64,000 nucleotides of DNA from Nonomuraea aurantiaca (GTDB lineage Bacteria; Actinomycetota; Actinomycetes; Streptosporangiales; Streptosporangiaceae), in NCBI RefSeq assembly GCF_020215705.1, contig NZ_JAIWNB010000018.1:1-64000 (forward strand), read 5' to 3'. A program made the position numbers and the translations under genes. Shown here piece after piece: positions 25,719 to 34,794 of this stretch. The number at the start of each line of letters is the position of its first letter. Positions within the stretch are counted from its first letter, which is position 1. Below the pieces are notes generated by a model. It had not been told where the DNA came from. It saw nothing but the letters and a program-made list of their open reading frames with translations, and made no database searches.

Positions 25719-26327
25719 TCACAGTGCGCGTAGGTCATAGCTGAAGTGGGTGACCCGGTCGCTTTGCACGATACGCGGGTTCTCCAGCATGGTAGTGGGG
25801 ATCTTGTGCTCGCCGAAGAACCGGATCCCGTCGCCGAACAGGACCGGGACGACGTACATGTCGATCTGATCCACCAACCTGGCACAGATCGCCTGCCCGG
25901 CCAGATCACCCGCGGGCAGGGAGACGTCGCGGGCGCCTGCCTTCTGCTTGGCGAGAGCCACGGCTTCTTCCAGATCGCTGACGAAATGGAACGGGGCATC
26001 GGGGTGGCGGCTGGGCCAATCGCCGGGGGAGCGATGGGTGACGACGATGGCGTGATCGCCCACGGCGGGCTTGCCGCCCCAACCGTCGGTGAGGTCGAAC
26101 AGCCGGCGTCCCATGATGGTCGCGCCGACGCTCGCCCAGGTGGCGCGCAGGAACTCGGCGCTGGCGGCGGCCGGGCGGTAGCCGTCCTTGGGCCGATATT
26201 GATGCGGCGCGACGGGCACTTCCTGAGGGCCGTTGAAGTACCAGTCGAACAGCGGTCCCACGCCGTCGTTCCGGTCGGCGATGAATCCATCCGCGGACAC
26301 GACCGCACCGATGATCACCTTGCTCAT
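25719..26327 (-). CDS. dihydrofolate reductase-family (RibD C-terminal-like) protein
   Basis: The 202-residue protein starts at an ATG eight bases after AAGGAGT. It shows the RibD C-terminal/DHFR-like fold: KVIIGAVVSADGFIADRNDG at the N-terminus, ATIMGRRLFDLTDGW for NADPH binding, and AIVVTHRSP. Strands near VVPVLFGDGIRFFGEH close the fold. Members are NADPH-dependent reductases of unknown substrate, common in actinomycetes. Length and motifs are complete. It is a single gene flanked by decayed sequence on both sides. Confidence 0.85.
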   Translation of the reverse strand: MSKVIIGAVVSADGFIADRNDGVGPLFDWYFNGPQEVPVAPHQYRPKDGYRPAAASAEFLRATWASVGATIMGRRLFDLTDGWGGKPAVGDHAIVVTHRSPGDWPSRHPDAPFHFVSDLEEAVALAKQKAGARDVSLPAGDLAGQAICARLVDQIDMYVVPVLFGDGIRFFGEHKIPTTMLENPRIVQSDRVTHFSYDLRAL

Positions 26328-26502
26328 GTGTGTACTCCTTGTCTGGGTATGTTCGGCTCCTCCCGTGCAGATCGGGCGAGCGGCTACGCTGCCAACGTTG
26401 GTCTGTGTACCGCGGGTGGTGAGGGGAGGCCGGACAATGCTAGGTGAAAGGCCCTCGGGGCGGACGCCGGCGTCGTCCGGTGAACGGGGCGGTACGAACG
26501 TG

Positions 26503-26961
26503 TCAGCCGTAGATGCGGGTCATGGTTGCCTCGTAGCCGCCGGTGCCACCGTCGCCGGTCGGCCGGCGCCAGCCGCCCGTGGCGGTGTCGCCGTCGTCGC
26601 CGAAGAAGCTCCTCAGGTAGGTGTCGAAGCCTTCATCACCGAACCAGACGGTGAGGGTGTCGCCGTCGAGCTCCCAGGTGTAGGCGAAGTTACTGCCTCG
26701 ATTGTCCATGGCGTGCGAGCGCAGGGTCTGGGTGTCCTCATCGAAACCGATGTACTCCACCGCGGTGATCTACACCCCGTTGTGCTGGGCGGTCGAGCGC
26801 TGGATGAGGAAGAAGCTTCCTTCCATCCAGGCGAACGTGGTCCGGCAGGTGAACGCCGAGCCGGTGATCTGCCAGGTGCCGACCAGCCTGTCGAGGGTCT
26901 TCAGCGCCGGGTTCGGGGTCGCGGGCAGGCTTCCGGCCTAGGCGTTGTTGTTGTCCGCCAT
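26503..26961 (-). pseudogene. DUF1579-like protein with two in-frame amber codons
   Basis: An ATG at 26961 lies seven bases after AAGGAGG. The frame then meets TAG at codon 8 (26938-26940) and TAG again at 26770-26772, and ends normally at 26503. Between and after the stops the frame is clearly conserved-looking: NPALKTLDRLVGTWQITG, FAWMEGSFFLIQ, VEYIGFDEDTQTLRSH, YTWELDGDTLTVWFGDE, GGYEATMTRIYG. This is a lipocalin-like DUF1579-type fold of about 150 residues. Both stops could come from single CAG-to-TAG changes. The strong ribosome site suggests that the gene was functional recently. It is divergent from the LuxR-type regulator. Confidence 0.7.
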
Positions 26962-27053
26962 GGTCATTCCTCCTTGGTGGTGGGACTCCAGCCTGGCACG
27001 GTGGCGGCCGCCGGGCATCCGTGGTGGCCACGTGCTCACCACCTGGAGACCAC

Positions 27054-29035
27054 GTGAGCGGACAGGTGAGCGGGCCGGAGGTCTCGGCGCGGGAGGGCGA
27101 GGTGCTGGCGGCGCTCGGCGCGGGGCTGTCGAACGCGCAGATCGCCCGCCTGATGCACATCTCGGTCCGTACGGTGGAGGGGCACGTCTCTTCGCTGCTG
27201 CGCAAGTACGCGGTCGCCGACCGGCAGGCGCTGGCCGCGCGTGCCCCGGCGGCCGATGAGACGATCACGCCGCCGGGGACGATCGCCGGGCTGCCGCGCC
27301 CTCGTACCAGCTTCGTGGGCCGGCGCGGCGACCTGGACGCCGTGCTGGCAACCCTGGCAGCGCTGGCCGATGGGGGGCTGGTGACGCTGACCGGGCCGGG
27401 CGGGGTGGGCAAGACGCGGCTGGCCGGGACGGCGGCGGAGGCGGCGGCCTCGCGCTACCGCTACGGCGCGGCGTTCGTCGACCTGGTGCCGGTGCGTGAC
27501 GGCCTGGTCGCTCAGGCGGCCGCCGCAGTTCTGGGTGTGTCCGAGCACGCCGAGCAGCCGGCCGAGCAGGCCGTGCTGGCCCGGCTGCGGCGCGGACCGT
27601 CGCTGCTGGTGCTGGACAACTGCGAACATCTGCCCGACGCGGTGGCCGCCTTCACCGACCAGGTGCTGGCCACCTGTCCCACCACGATCCTGGCGACCAG
27701 CAGGGAACGGCTCGGCATTCCCGACGAACGGGTGCGCCCGGTCGCGCCGCTGCCGCTCGGCTCGGACGCCGAGGAGCTATTCCGGGACCGCGCCGAGCTG
27801 GCGCATCCCGGCCACCACCTCGACCCGGCGACGGTGACGGACCTGTGCGCCCGGCTGGACGGGCTGCCGCTGGCGATCGAGCTGGCCGCCGCGCGCAGCC
27901 CCTCGCTGGGCACCGCCGGGCTGCTCAGTGGGCTGGGCGACTACCTGCGGCTGCTGGCCGGCGGCCGAGGGCCGGTGGTACGGCACCGCTCGCTGCGCGC
28001 CGTGATCGGCTGGAGCCACGACCTGCTGGCCGAGGACGAGCGGGCCGCCTTCCGGCGGCTGAGCGTGTTCGCCGGCGACTTCGACCTGCGGGCGGCCGCC
28101 GCCGTCACCGGCCTGTCGCCCGCCCGCGCCGCCGACCTGCTGGGCCGGCTTGTCGACAAGAGCCTGGTACGCCACCGCGACGGCGGCTGGCACCTGCTGG
28201 AGACCATCCGCGCGTTCGCCGCCGAACAGCTCGACGGCCACCCCGAACGGGATGCGGCGCGGCGGCACTACCTGAGCTGGGCCGCCGAAACCGCGGCCGG
28301 CCTCACCGAGCGGCTGGATGACAGGCTGGAGGAGGACTGGCGGCACGACTTCGACCGGGTAGCGGGTGACCTGCGTGCCGCCGCGGCGATAGCACCTGAG
28401 GGCCCGGACGCGTCGGCGCATCGGCTCCTGCGGCTGCTGGCCCGGCTCAGCTCGCGCGTGGATTTCTGCGTACGTCCGCGGATTTGTACGAGCGTGCCGC
28501 CCGCTACGCGCCGAGTCCGTCGCAGGCGGTGCGCGACCTCGGCCACGCGGCGGACGGCGCACAGGTGGTCAACGATTCGAGCCGGGCCTTCGACCTGTGG
28601 CTGGCCGCGGCCGATCAGGCCCGCGCGGCGGGAGACGGCGACGCGCGGGCGGTCGCGCTGGCCCGTGCGGTGGAGATGGCCGGCCGTTTCCCGGTCACCT
28701 TCCGCAGCCCGATCCCGTACGAGCGGCGCCGCGAGCTGCTGCGGGAGGCGATGGCGGCCGATGATCGCGACGATCCGGTGGTCTCCGCGCGGCTGGCCTG
28801 CGCGGCCGCTTGGACGGCCGGCCCGGACCTGTTACGGCCCGACCCGGCCCTGGCCATAGCGGCCGTCGACGCGGCGCGGGCCGCCGGCGATCCGATCCTG
28901 GTCAGCGCCGCGCTGGACGCCGCGCGGACCGTCGCCGTCAACGAGGGCCGTACCCGCCAGGCGCATCGGATCACCGCCGAGCGGCTGGCGCTGTTGTCCG
29001 GGCTGGACAAACGCAATCGCGTGTACCGGGTGACA
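27054..29035 (+). pseudogene. LuxR-HTH/NB-ARC-like ATPase regulator, frameshifted and truncated
   Basis: The GTG at 27054 follows TGGAG. Residues 8-65 form a LuxR-type HTH (SAREGEVLAALGAGLSNAQI, VRTVEGHVSSLLRKY). A STAND ATPase follows with Walker A TGPGGVGKTRLAG and Walker B SLLVLDNCEHL. Its arm motifs are GLPLAIELAAARS and SVFAGDFDLRAAAAVTG. Near 28468 the frame must shift to reach the tetratricopeptide-like tail (LYERAARYAPSPSQAVRD). That tail breaks off at about 29030 where an unrelated fragment begins. Such regulators are about 750-900 residues. Here the ATPase core is intact, but the sensor is frameshifted and cut. It is divergent from the amber-bearing DUF1579 gene, its likely target. 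Confidence 0.75.
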
Positions 29036-29054
29036 GCAGTCTTACAGGCACCCC

Positions 29055-29264
29055 GTGTTCGTCCGCACCTGGGACGGGTGGGTCACCGCATCATGGACGC
29101 ACCTACCGATGATCTCGGCGCCGTTCGCCGACTTCACCTGGCGCCACGCCCGCCGGCTGGCGACGCAGGCGGGCCGCGACGACACCAACGAAACCGAAGT
29201 GGCCCGAGTGCTGGACGAACTCAACCGCCACCAGATCTCGGCCCGCCGGGGCGCGATCATCTGA
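29055..29264 (+). pseudogene. unrecognised C-terminal fragment
   Basis: From a GTG at 29055 the frame reads VRTWDGWVTASWTHLPM and FTWRHARRLATQAGRDD, then a helical tail VARVLDELNRHQISARR. It begins at the point where the LuxR-type regulator loses its frame. The composition is protein-like. I do not recognise the family. It could be the tail of a transposase or mobilisation protein. Confidence 0.35.
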
Positions 29265-29352
29265 CGCGGCCACCATCGCCGGCGCCGTTGCGTTGCTTCC
29301 TGGGCTTCCCGGTGGCGCCTACGACCCCGTAGCCGATACTCGGGCGCGACGC

Positions 29353-29586
29353 TCAGGAGTCGCGGCGGGCATTCCTTCGCGGCGCGATGAAGACGGCCCA
29401 GGCGGCCACACCCAGGCCCGGACCGAAGCACGAACCTAGCCCGACTCCGTAAGTGAGGTTGTCGAAGAAACCCCCGACGACGACGCCGACGAGGAGGCCG
29501 AAGGCAGCGCCAAATGCGATCCAGATCCCGAGATTTGCCCAGATCCCGAGACCTTCGGCGGGCGGGGGCGTGTTGTTGTTCGTCAT
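29353..29586 (-). CDS. small glycine-rich two-helix membrane protein
   Basis: The ATG at 29586 follows GGGAGAG and gives 77 residues. A hydrophilic start (MTNNNTPPPAEG) leads into two hydrophobic segments, IWIAFGAAFGLLVGVVVGG and a second around GLGVAAWAVFIA. A positive tail ends the protein (PRRNARRDS). This is a small inner-membrane protein of unknown function. A longer start at 29625 is possible but has no ribosome site. Confidence 0.65.
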   Translation of the reverse strand: MTNNNTPPPAEGLGIWANLGIWIAFGAAFGLLVGVVVGGFFDNLTYGVGLGSCFGPGLGVAAWAVFIAPRRNARRDS

Positions 29587-29698
29587 TGCATCTCTCCCAA
29601 GGGCGCGGGCGGACAGGGCTGACAATCTGGCGGCCCATCACGGCGGATGTTGGCGTTCGCGTTGTCCGGTGTCCGGAGCGGCCGAGTGCTGGCCGCGC

Positions 29699-30394
29699 CT
29701 ACGCCGTGGCACGGCGGATGAGCGTGTACCCGCCAGCCGCGAACGCGGCGGCCACCAGGACCGGCCAGCCGGCGAGCAGCGCGGTGGGGGACTGGTCGAG
29801 CAACCAGCGGCCGATCGCGTGCCATTGCCGGGTCCACGTGATCAGCGCGGCGGCCAGCCCGAGCGCTGTGAACGCCAGGGTGAGGCTGGCCAGGACGCCG
29901 GTGGTGCCCCAGCGCAGGTGCAACGTGCCGAGCAGGATCCCGAGGTGGGTCATGACCAGCATGGGTACCGCGTACCCGAGCAGGAGCAGCACCGGGTTGG
30001 CGTCATCCATGAACGGCAGGTCGAAGAAGCGCATCCGCATCCCCCAGTAGCCGGTGGCCTGTTCCACGGCGCGCAGCAGGCAGAGCACCAGCGCGTAGAG
30101 CACCGACTGGACGACCGCGAGCAGCGACCAGGCCAGGTAGAACTCCCGGCGGGTCACGCTCATGCCCAGCGCGTAGGGGAAGATCTGGGTGACCGAGACG
30201 GTGGCCATCGCGATCGCGATGCCGCACAGGCTGACCAGGCCGCCGGTGGTCGTCACGCCGTCGCCCTGGTCGTAGTTCGCCATGACGCTCAACAGGTTGA
30301 TGCCGAACGCGACGGCCATCATGCTCCACGTCCAGCCCAGGATCTGCGGCCAGGCCGGCATCTGGAGACGGGCCACCTGACGGATGCGGTTCAT
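29699..30394 (-). CDS. ABC transporter permease (YtrA-regulated type)
   Basis: The 231-residue membrane protein has about six hydrophobic helices (for example MMAVAFGINLLSVMA, LAVVQSVLYALVLCLL, AVPMLVMTHLGILLGTL, GWPVLVAAAFAAGGY). It has no binding-protein recognition loop of the import type. Its ATG overlaps the end of the ATPase gene in an ATGA, so both are made together. It is the membrane half of an ABC exporter or membrane-stress transporter, as usual for GntR/YtrA-led operons. The substrate is unknown. Confidence 0.85.
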   Translation of the reverse strand: MNRIRQVARLQMPAWPQILGWTWSMMAVAFGINLLSVMANYDQGDGVTTTGGLVSLCGIAIAMATVSVTQIFPYALGMSVTRREFYLAWSLLAVVQSVLYALVLCLLRAVEQATGYWGMRMRFFDLPFMDDANPVLLLLGYAVPMLVMTHLGILLGTLHLRWGTTGVLASLTLAFTALGLAAALITWTRQWHAIGRWLLDQSPTALLAGWPVLVAAAFAAGGYTLIRRATA

Positions 30395-31296
30395 CGGGCG
30401 GCCTCCCGGTCCGCCGGCGCCGTTGTCGTCGGCGGTACGGTCAGGCGGACCACGAGTTGCTGCAGCGACAGCGGCTCCAGCTCGACGTTCAGCGCCTGCG
30501 CGAGCGCCTTCGCGTGCGGTCCGAGCCCATCGAGGATGGTCGACCGGACCAGGCCGCTCAACCGCTCGCGGTGCAACTCGGTGCGTCCGGCGGCGAACCC
30601 GTCCACGGCCTCCGCCCGTCCGGTGGCCGCCACCGCCCGCCCGCGCAGGTCGTCGGCGTCCTCATCGAGCAGCAGCCGGCCACGGTCGATGAGCAGCACC
30701 CGCTCGACCAGATCGCTCACCTCGTCGATGAGGTGGGTGGACAGCACCACGGTGCGGGGATGCGCGGCGTAGTCGGCGAGCAGGCGGTCGTAGAAAAGCT
30801 GCCGGGCGGCCGGGTCGAGCCCGAGGTATGGCTCGTCGAAGAACGTCAGGGGCGCCCGCGCGGCCAGCCCGACGGTCACGCCGAGGGCCGACAGCATGCC
30901 CCGCGAGAGCCTGCGGACCAGCCGCCCGGCCGGTAACTGGAAGTCCGCGGCGAGGCCGTGCGCGAAGGTGTCGTCCCAGTTCGCAAACAGCCGGCGTGCG
31001 GTGTGAAAGACGTGGCGCACGGTGTAGACGTGGGGGTAGCGCTGGCTCTCCCGGACGAAACAGACCTTCGACAGGACGGCCGGGTTCTCCACCGGTGGCG
31101 CGTCGAAGACCGACACGTTCCCCGACGACGCGAACGCCTGCCCGGTGAGGATCTGCATCAGCGTGGTCTTGCCCGCCCCGTTGCGCCCGAGCAGGCCGTA
31201 GATCGTGTGCTCGGCCAGCGCGAAGCTCACGTCGTCGAGCGCCGTGACGTCACCAAAGCGCTTGGTCACCCCGTGTGCGGTTACCACCGCTGTCAT
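30391..31296 (-). CDS. ABC transporter ATP-binding protein
   Basis: The protein is 301 residues. It has Walker A GRNGAGKTT near residue 38, a Q-loop substitute around CFVRESQRYPH, a degenerate signature RRLSRGMLSALG in place of LSGGQ, Walker B LTFFDEPYLGLD, and the H-loop LSTHLIDE. A C-terminal extension of about 90 residues resembles antibiotic/bacteriocin-type exporters. It overlaps the GntR regulator upstream and the permease downstream, forming a three-gene operon. The YtrB-like pairing suggests a response to cell-envelope stress. Confidence 0.88.
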   Translation of the reverse strand: MTAVVTAHGVTKRFGDVTALDDVSFALAEHTIYGLLGRNGAGKTTLMQILTGQAFASSGNVSVFDAPPVENPAVLSKVCFVRESQRYPHVYTVRHVFHTARRLFANWDDTFAHGLAADFQLPAGRLVRRLSRGMLSALGVTVGLAARAPLTFFDEPYLGLDPAARQLFYDRLLADYAAHPRTVVLSTHLIDEVSDLVERVLLIDRGRLLLDEDADDLRGRAVAATGRAEAVDGFAAGRTELHRERLSGLVRSTILDGLGPHAKALAQALNVELEPLSLQQLVVRLTVPPTTTAPADREAAR

Positions 31297-31667
31297 CCCA
31301 GGTCCCTCCCGACAACCGCACCGAATGAATCGATCATCTTCATCAGCTCGTCGTGGCCGATGCCGAGCTTGCGCGCCTCGGCGAGCAGGGGTTCCACGTA
31401 CTGTTCGGTGAACCGTTCCCGTCGCCGCTCGCGCAGCCTGGCCCGGGCGCCACCGGCGACGAACATGCCGATGCCGCGTCGCTTGTAGAGCGTTCCCTCC
31501 GACACGAGCTGGTTGACGCCCTTGGCCGCGGTGGCCGGGTTGATCCGGTGAAAGGCGGCAAGCTCGTTGGTGGACGGGACCTGGGCCTCCTCCACCAGCG
31601 ACCCGTCGATGATCGAGTTCTCGATCAGCTCCGCGATCTGAAGGAAGATCGGTCGGTCGTCGTCCAT
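31293..31667 (-). CDS. GntR-family (YtrA subfamily) transcriptional regulator
   Basis: The 124-residue protein has a winged helix (FLQIAELIENSIIDGSL, then QVPSTNELAAFHRINPATAA, then GTLYKRRGIGMFV). A short C-terminal helical extension of about 50 residues defines the YtrA subfamily, and no large effector domain is present. It is the first gene of an operon with an ABC ATPase and permease and probably represses it. A nearly perfect 26-base palindrome lies 21 bases upstream of its start codon. Confidence 0.9.
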   Translation of the reverse strand: MDDDRPIFLQIAELIENSIIDGSLVEEAQVPSTNELAAFHRINPATAAKGVNQLVSEGTLYKRRGIGMFVAGGARARLRERRRERFTEQYVEPLLAEARKLGIGHDELMKMIDSFGAVVGRDLG

Positions 31668-31687
31668 CGCTGGCTTAGCCGCCCAAC

Positions 31688-31713
31688 TGGTTAGCTACAC
31701 TTGTAACTAACCA
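31688..31713. promoter_or_regulatory. YtrA-type operator palindrome
   Basis: TGGTTAGCTAC (31688-31698) and GTAACTAACCA (31703-31713) form arms that match at ten of eleven positions around a four-base centre. This lies just upstream of the GntR/YtrA gene and fits an autoregulatory operator. Confidence 0.75.
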
Positions 31714-31881
31714 TGCAACCTCGCGCCGCGGCTGTCAAGCCGCCCGGGCGTCCCGCGACCTCAGCCGATGGCGGCGCCGGGACCCGTTTCCCGCTCGGGA
31801 AAGGCACATTGACCAGGCAAGTCACTGCAAGATCAACGCCGTTTGGGGCTCATGACACGTTTCTTACCGGCACGTCCATGT

Positions 31882-32190
31882 TCAGCCGAGCACGTCGTCC
31901 ATGATCGCCCGGTGACGCGCGCGGGCTCGGTAGACCTCGTCCAGCGCATCGCTGTCTCCGGCGAAGCTCGCCTCGATGAGCGATTCGACATGGCCCTGCA
32001 GCGCCCCGAGGTAGCTGGCGTAGTGGTCACGAGCGTCCCCGTGCCCGCAGTCCTCCGGCTCACCGGGCAGGCAGGCCGGCAACGTGAGCCCGAGCGCCGC
32101 GAACGCCTCGCGCACTGTCCGTGCGCCTTCTGCCCAGTCCCTAACAGTGACTTCCACCTTGGCCGACGGTGTTGCGTCCATGACGCTCAC
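31882..32190 (-). CDS. small hypothetical protein
   Basis: A frame of about 100 residues (start at GTG 32190 or ATG 32181) encodes a soluble acidic protein: AKVEVTVRDWAEGART, LPACLPGEPEDCGHGD, YLGALQGHVESLIEASFAG. It has two or three cysteines and predicted helices at the C-terminus (LDEVYRARARHRAI). I do not recognise a family. Codon composition agrees with a real gene and no frameshift is evident. Function unknown. Confidence 0.5.
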   Translation of the reverse strand: MSVMDATPSAKVEVTVRDWAEGARTVREAFAALGLTLPACLPGEPEDCGHGDARDHYASYLGALQGHVESLIEASFAGDSDALDEVYRARARHRAIMDDVLG

Positions 32191-32259
32191 CGTAGAGGCC
32201 GATGAACGCCGGCGTGGTCAGCCCCTCCGAAAATAGCCCTGTTGCGGCCAACTGCCCCG

Positions 32260-32640
32260 CCGTCATCGTGGTGAGCACGCTGCGGCAGCCTCCACCGGGG
32301 CGTGTCTGGCGTCATTGTGGCGGTCGCGCCGCTGTAGAGGTTGCTGTCGATGCTCGAGGCGGCCGCGGCCGGGCATCCGGCCAGAGCGGGGATCCGGGCA
32401 CGCTGGTTGGCTGCGGTCTCTGCCGGTGTTCAAACACCCTCGGGCATGTCGAGCGCCTGACGTGCCTTGCAGATGATCTGCACCATGGTGACGGCTTGTA
32501 GGAGCCAGGGCGCACAATGCGGAGGCGGCGGTGAAACCAGCGGCGCCCACGACGAACAGCCGTCGCCGACCCCACCGGTCGCCCAGGCGCCCGACGAATG
32601 CGGATACTGCTGTTGATGGGTCAGGCTGATCCTCTGGTGT
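32260..32640 (-). pseudogene. MFS transporter remnant
   Basis: The minus strand retains VGRLGDRWGRRRLFVVGAAG followed by FTAASALCALAP, the loop 2-3 signature (GxLxDRxGRR) and third helix of a major facilitator transporter. Right after this the frame is lost, and only scraps such as VQIICKARQALDMP remain in another frame. About 40 convincing residues survive. The whole transporter would need 400 or more. Confidence 0.5.
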
Positions 32641-32689
32641 GGTAGCGAGTGGACACACTGCTGGTGCCACGCGTACCCGATGATCGTAC

Positions 32690-33260
32690 CGGAGACCGAT
32701 CACGTGACACTCTCGTCGTGCTTGCGCAGACAGCGCGTAGCTGCGGCGCCCAGGTGAGGTTGCCGGCGGCGAGTTCGGTGTTGAGATCCTCGGCGGCGGC
32801 CACTGCGGGGGCGGCGACCCCGAGCCGGCGGGCCAGAGCCCAGTCGGTGGTGACCTCGATGTGAACCCCGAATCGGGAGGCGAGTGCTTCGGTCAGGACG
32901 GCACCGTGCACGCCGGGGTTGTGTCCGGCGATGACGTAGAAGCCGTCGGCGGCTTCGACGCGTTCGTTGCGGTAGGCGGTCAGGTGGATGACACGGCGTC
33001 CGTCCATCGCCGGGTAGAGCACGGACAGCACGCGGGTGGGATGAGGGTGGCGTCGTCGACCAGCAGCAGCTGCCTTCGCATCGCGTCCACGAGCGGCCCG
33101 TAGGCGTTTCTCGTAGCCGCAGGCGGGCAGGGGCACGTAGTTGCCGACGAAGTCCTACAGGACCGTGTCGCCGGTACCGGGGATGGTGAGCAGGTCGTCG
33201 AAGGCGGCTTCGACCATGGCGGCCTTGCCGGTGCCGGGCAGCTCTTCGCCTGGCTGCCAT
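32690..33260 (-). pseudogene. MoxR-like AAA ATPase remnant with an amber and frameshifts
   Basis: Reading the minus strand from about 33245 gives a degenerate Walker A (ELPGTGKAAMVEAAF) and LLTIPGTGDTVL, then TAG at 33155-33157, then DFVGNYVPLP. A frame change gives YGPLVDAMRRQLLLVDDATL with Walker B. Another returns to VLYPAMDGRRVIHLT, ADGFYVIAGHNPGVHGAVL and SRFGVHIEVTTDWALARRL. Together this is most of a MoxR-type AAA ATPase of the kind that remodels von Willebrand-type partners. At least two frameshifts plus one stop make it dead. Confidence 0.6.
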
Positions 33261-33280
33261 CGGCGGCGAGGCAGGGGCGG

Positions 33281-34777
33281 TCAGGAACCGGTCGGGAAGT
33301 GGTAGCTCCCCACCTCGTGCTGTTCGACCTGGGGCCACCGCTGCGTTACGACCTTGCCACGGGTATAGAACCGGATCCCATCGGGTCCGTGCATGCGGGA
33401 TTCCCCGAACGCCGAATCCTTCCAGCCGCCGAACGAGTGGTAGGCCATGGGTATTGGAATCGGCACGTTGATGCCGACCATGCCGACGTTGACCGCCCGC
33501 TGGAAGGCGCGCGCGGACTCGCCGCTGTTGGTGAACACGGCGGTACCGTTGCCGTATTGATTGGCGTTGATAAGCGCGATAGCGGCCTCTGGAGTCGCCA
33601 CGCGGACAACCGCGAGAACTGGTCCGAAGATCTCGTCCTGGTAGACGTCCATGTCTACCTGCACATGGTCGAGCACCGTCGGGCCGACGAAGTAGCCCTC
33701 GGCGTGCCCGTCGACCACCAAATGACGTCCGTCGACCGCGACTACAGCTCCCTGGCGTTCGCCGGAGTCGACGTAGCGGGTGACGCGCTGGCGGGCATCG
33801 TTCGTCACCAGCGGTCCCATCTCGCTGTCATGCTGCCGGCCGGGACCGACTCGGATCGCCGCAGCGCGGTTGCGTAGTAGTTCGATCAGGCGGTCGCCGA
33901 CCGGCTCCACAGCGACAGCTACCGAGATCGCCATGCACCGCTGGCCGGCTGAGCCAAAAGCAGCGGCGGTGAGATGCGCCGCGGCGAATTTCAGGTCGGC
34001 GTCCGGCAGTACGACAGCGTGGTTCTTTGCGCCACCCAGTGCCTGCACCCGCTTGCCCACTGCAGTCGCCCGCTCGTGTACGTATCGCGCGACGGCGGTC
34101 GAGCCGACGAACGAGACGGCTGCGACAGCCGGGGCTTCCAGCAGGCGGTCGACGGCGACCTTGTCGCCGTGGACCACGTTGAAAACGCCATCGGGCAGGC
34201 CGGCCTGGGTCCACAGTTCAGCGATGAGCATCGATGCAGACGGTACGCGTTCGCTTGGCTTCAGCACGAAACTGTTGCCGCAGGCGATCGCCATCGGATG
34301 CATCCAGGCAGGCACCATCATGGGGAAGTTGAATGGTGCGATGCCGACGACCACACCGACCGGCTGGCGGAATGTGTATGAGTCGACGCCGGTCGAGACC
34401 TGGTCGGAGTACTCCCCTTTGAGTAGCTGGGGGATGCCGCATGCGAATTCGACAACCTCCAGTCCGCGCTGTACCTCACCGAGGGCATCGGCGAAGACCT
34501 TGCCGTGCTCGTCGGCGATCAGCCCGGCGAGATCGTTGGCTCGCCGGCGCAGGAGCTCCCGGAACTCGAACAGCACCGCGCTCCGTCGCGTCAGCGACGA
34601 TTGGCTCCAGCTTTCGAACGCGTCGGCTGCCACGGCGACGGCATGGTCGACGTCGGCAGTCTCGGCCAGAAGAACCTGACCCCGTTGTTGGCCCGTTGCT
34701 GGGTCCCATACCGGACTGGTACGGGTGGAGCCGCCCGATGTGCGGCCCCCCGCAATCCAATGCTGGATGGTCTGCAT
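33281..34777 (-). CDS. mmsA: CoA-acylating methylmalonate-semialdehyde dehydrogenase
   Basis: The 498-residue aldehyde dehydrogenase has the MmsA-type features: VGIAPFNFPMMVPAWMHPMA for NAD binding, GNSFVLKPSERVP, and the catalytic cysteine in GSAGQRCMAIS. The C-terminal region IPIPMAYHSFGGWKDSAFG carries the MmsA-like HSFGGWK. It would oxidise methylmalonate or malonate semialdehyde to propionyl- or acetyl-CoA in valine, thymine or inositol catabolism. The start follows AGGAGAAGCG. It is the last gene of an operon with a tautomerase (gap 17 bases) and an azoreductase-like flavoprotein. That neighbourhood suggests a less usual catabolic pathway ending in a semialdehyde. Confidence 0.9.
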   Translation of the reverse strand: MQTIQHWIAGGRTSGGSTRTSPVWDPATGQQRGQVLLAETADVDHAVAVAADAFESWSQSSLTRRSAVLFEFRELLRRRANDLAGLIADEHGKVFADALGEVQRGLEVVEFACGIPQLLKGEYSDQVSTGVDSYTFRQPVGVVVGIAPFNFPMMVPAWMHPMAIACGNSFVLKPSERVPSASMLIAELWTQAGLPDGVFNVVHGDKVAVDRLLEAPAVAAVSFVGSTAVARYVHERATAVGKRVQALGGAKNHAVVLPDADLKFAAAHLTAAAFGSAGQRCMAISVAVAVEPVGDRLIELLRNRAAAIRVGPGRQHDSEMGPLVTNDARQRVTRYVDSGERQGAVVAVDGRHLVVDGHAEGYFVGPTVLDHVQVDMDVYQDEIFGPVLAVVRVATPEAAIALINANQYGNGTAVFTNSGESARAFQRAVNVGMVGINVPIPIPMAYHSFGGWKDSAFGESRMHGPDGIRFYTRGKVVTQRWPQVEQHEVGSYHFPTGS

Positions 34778-34794
34778 CGCTTCTCCTCGAATCG

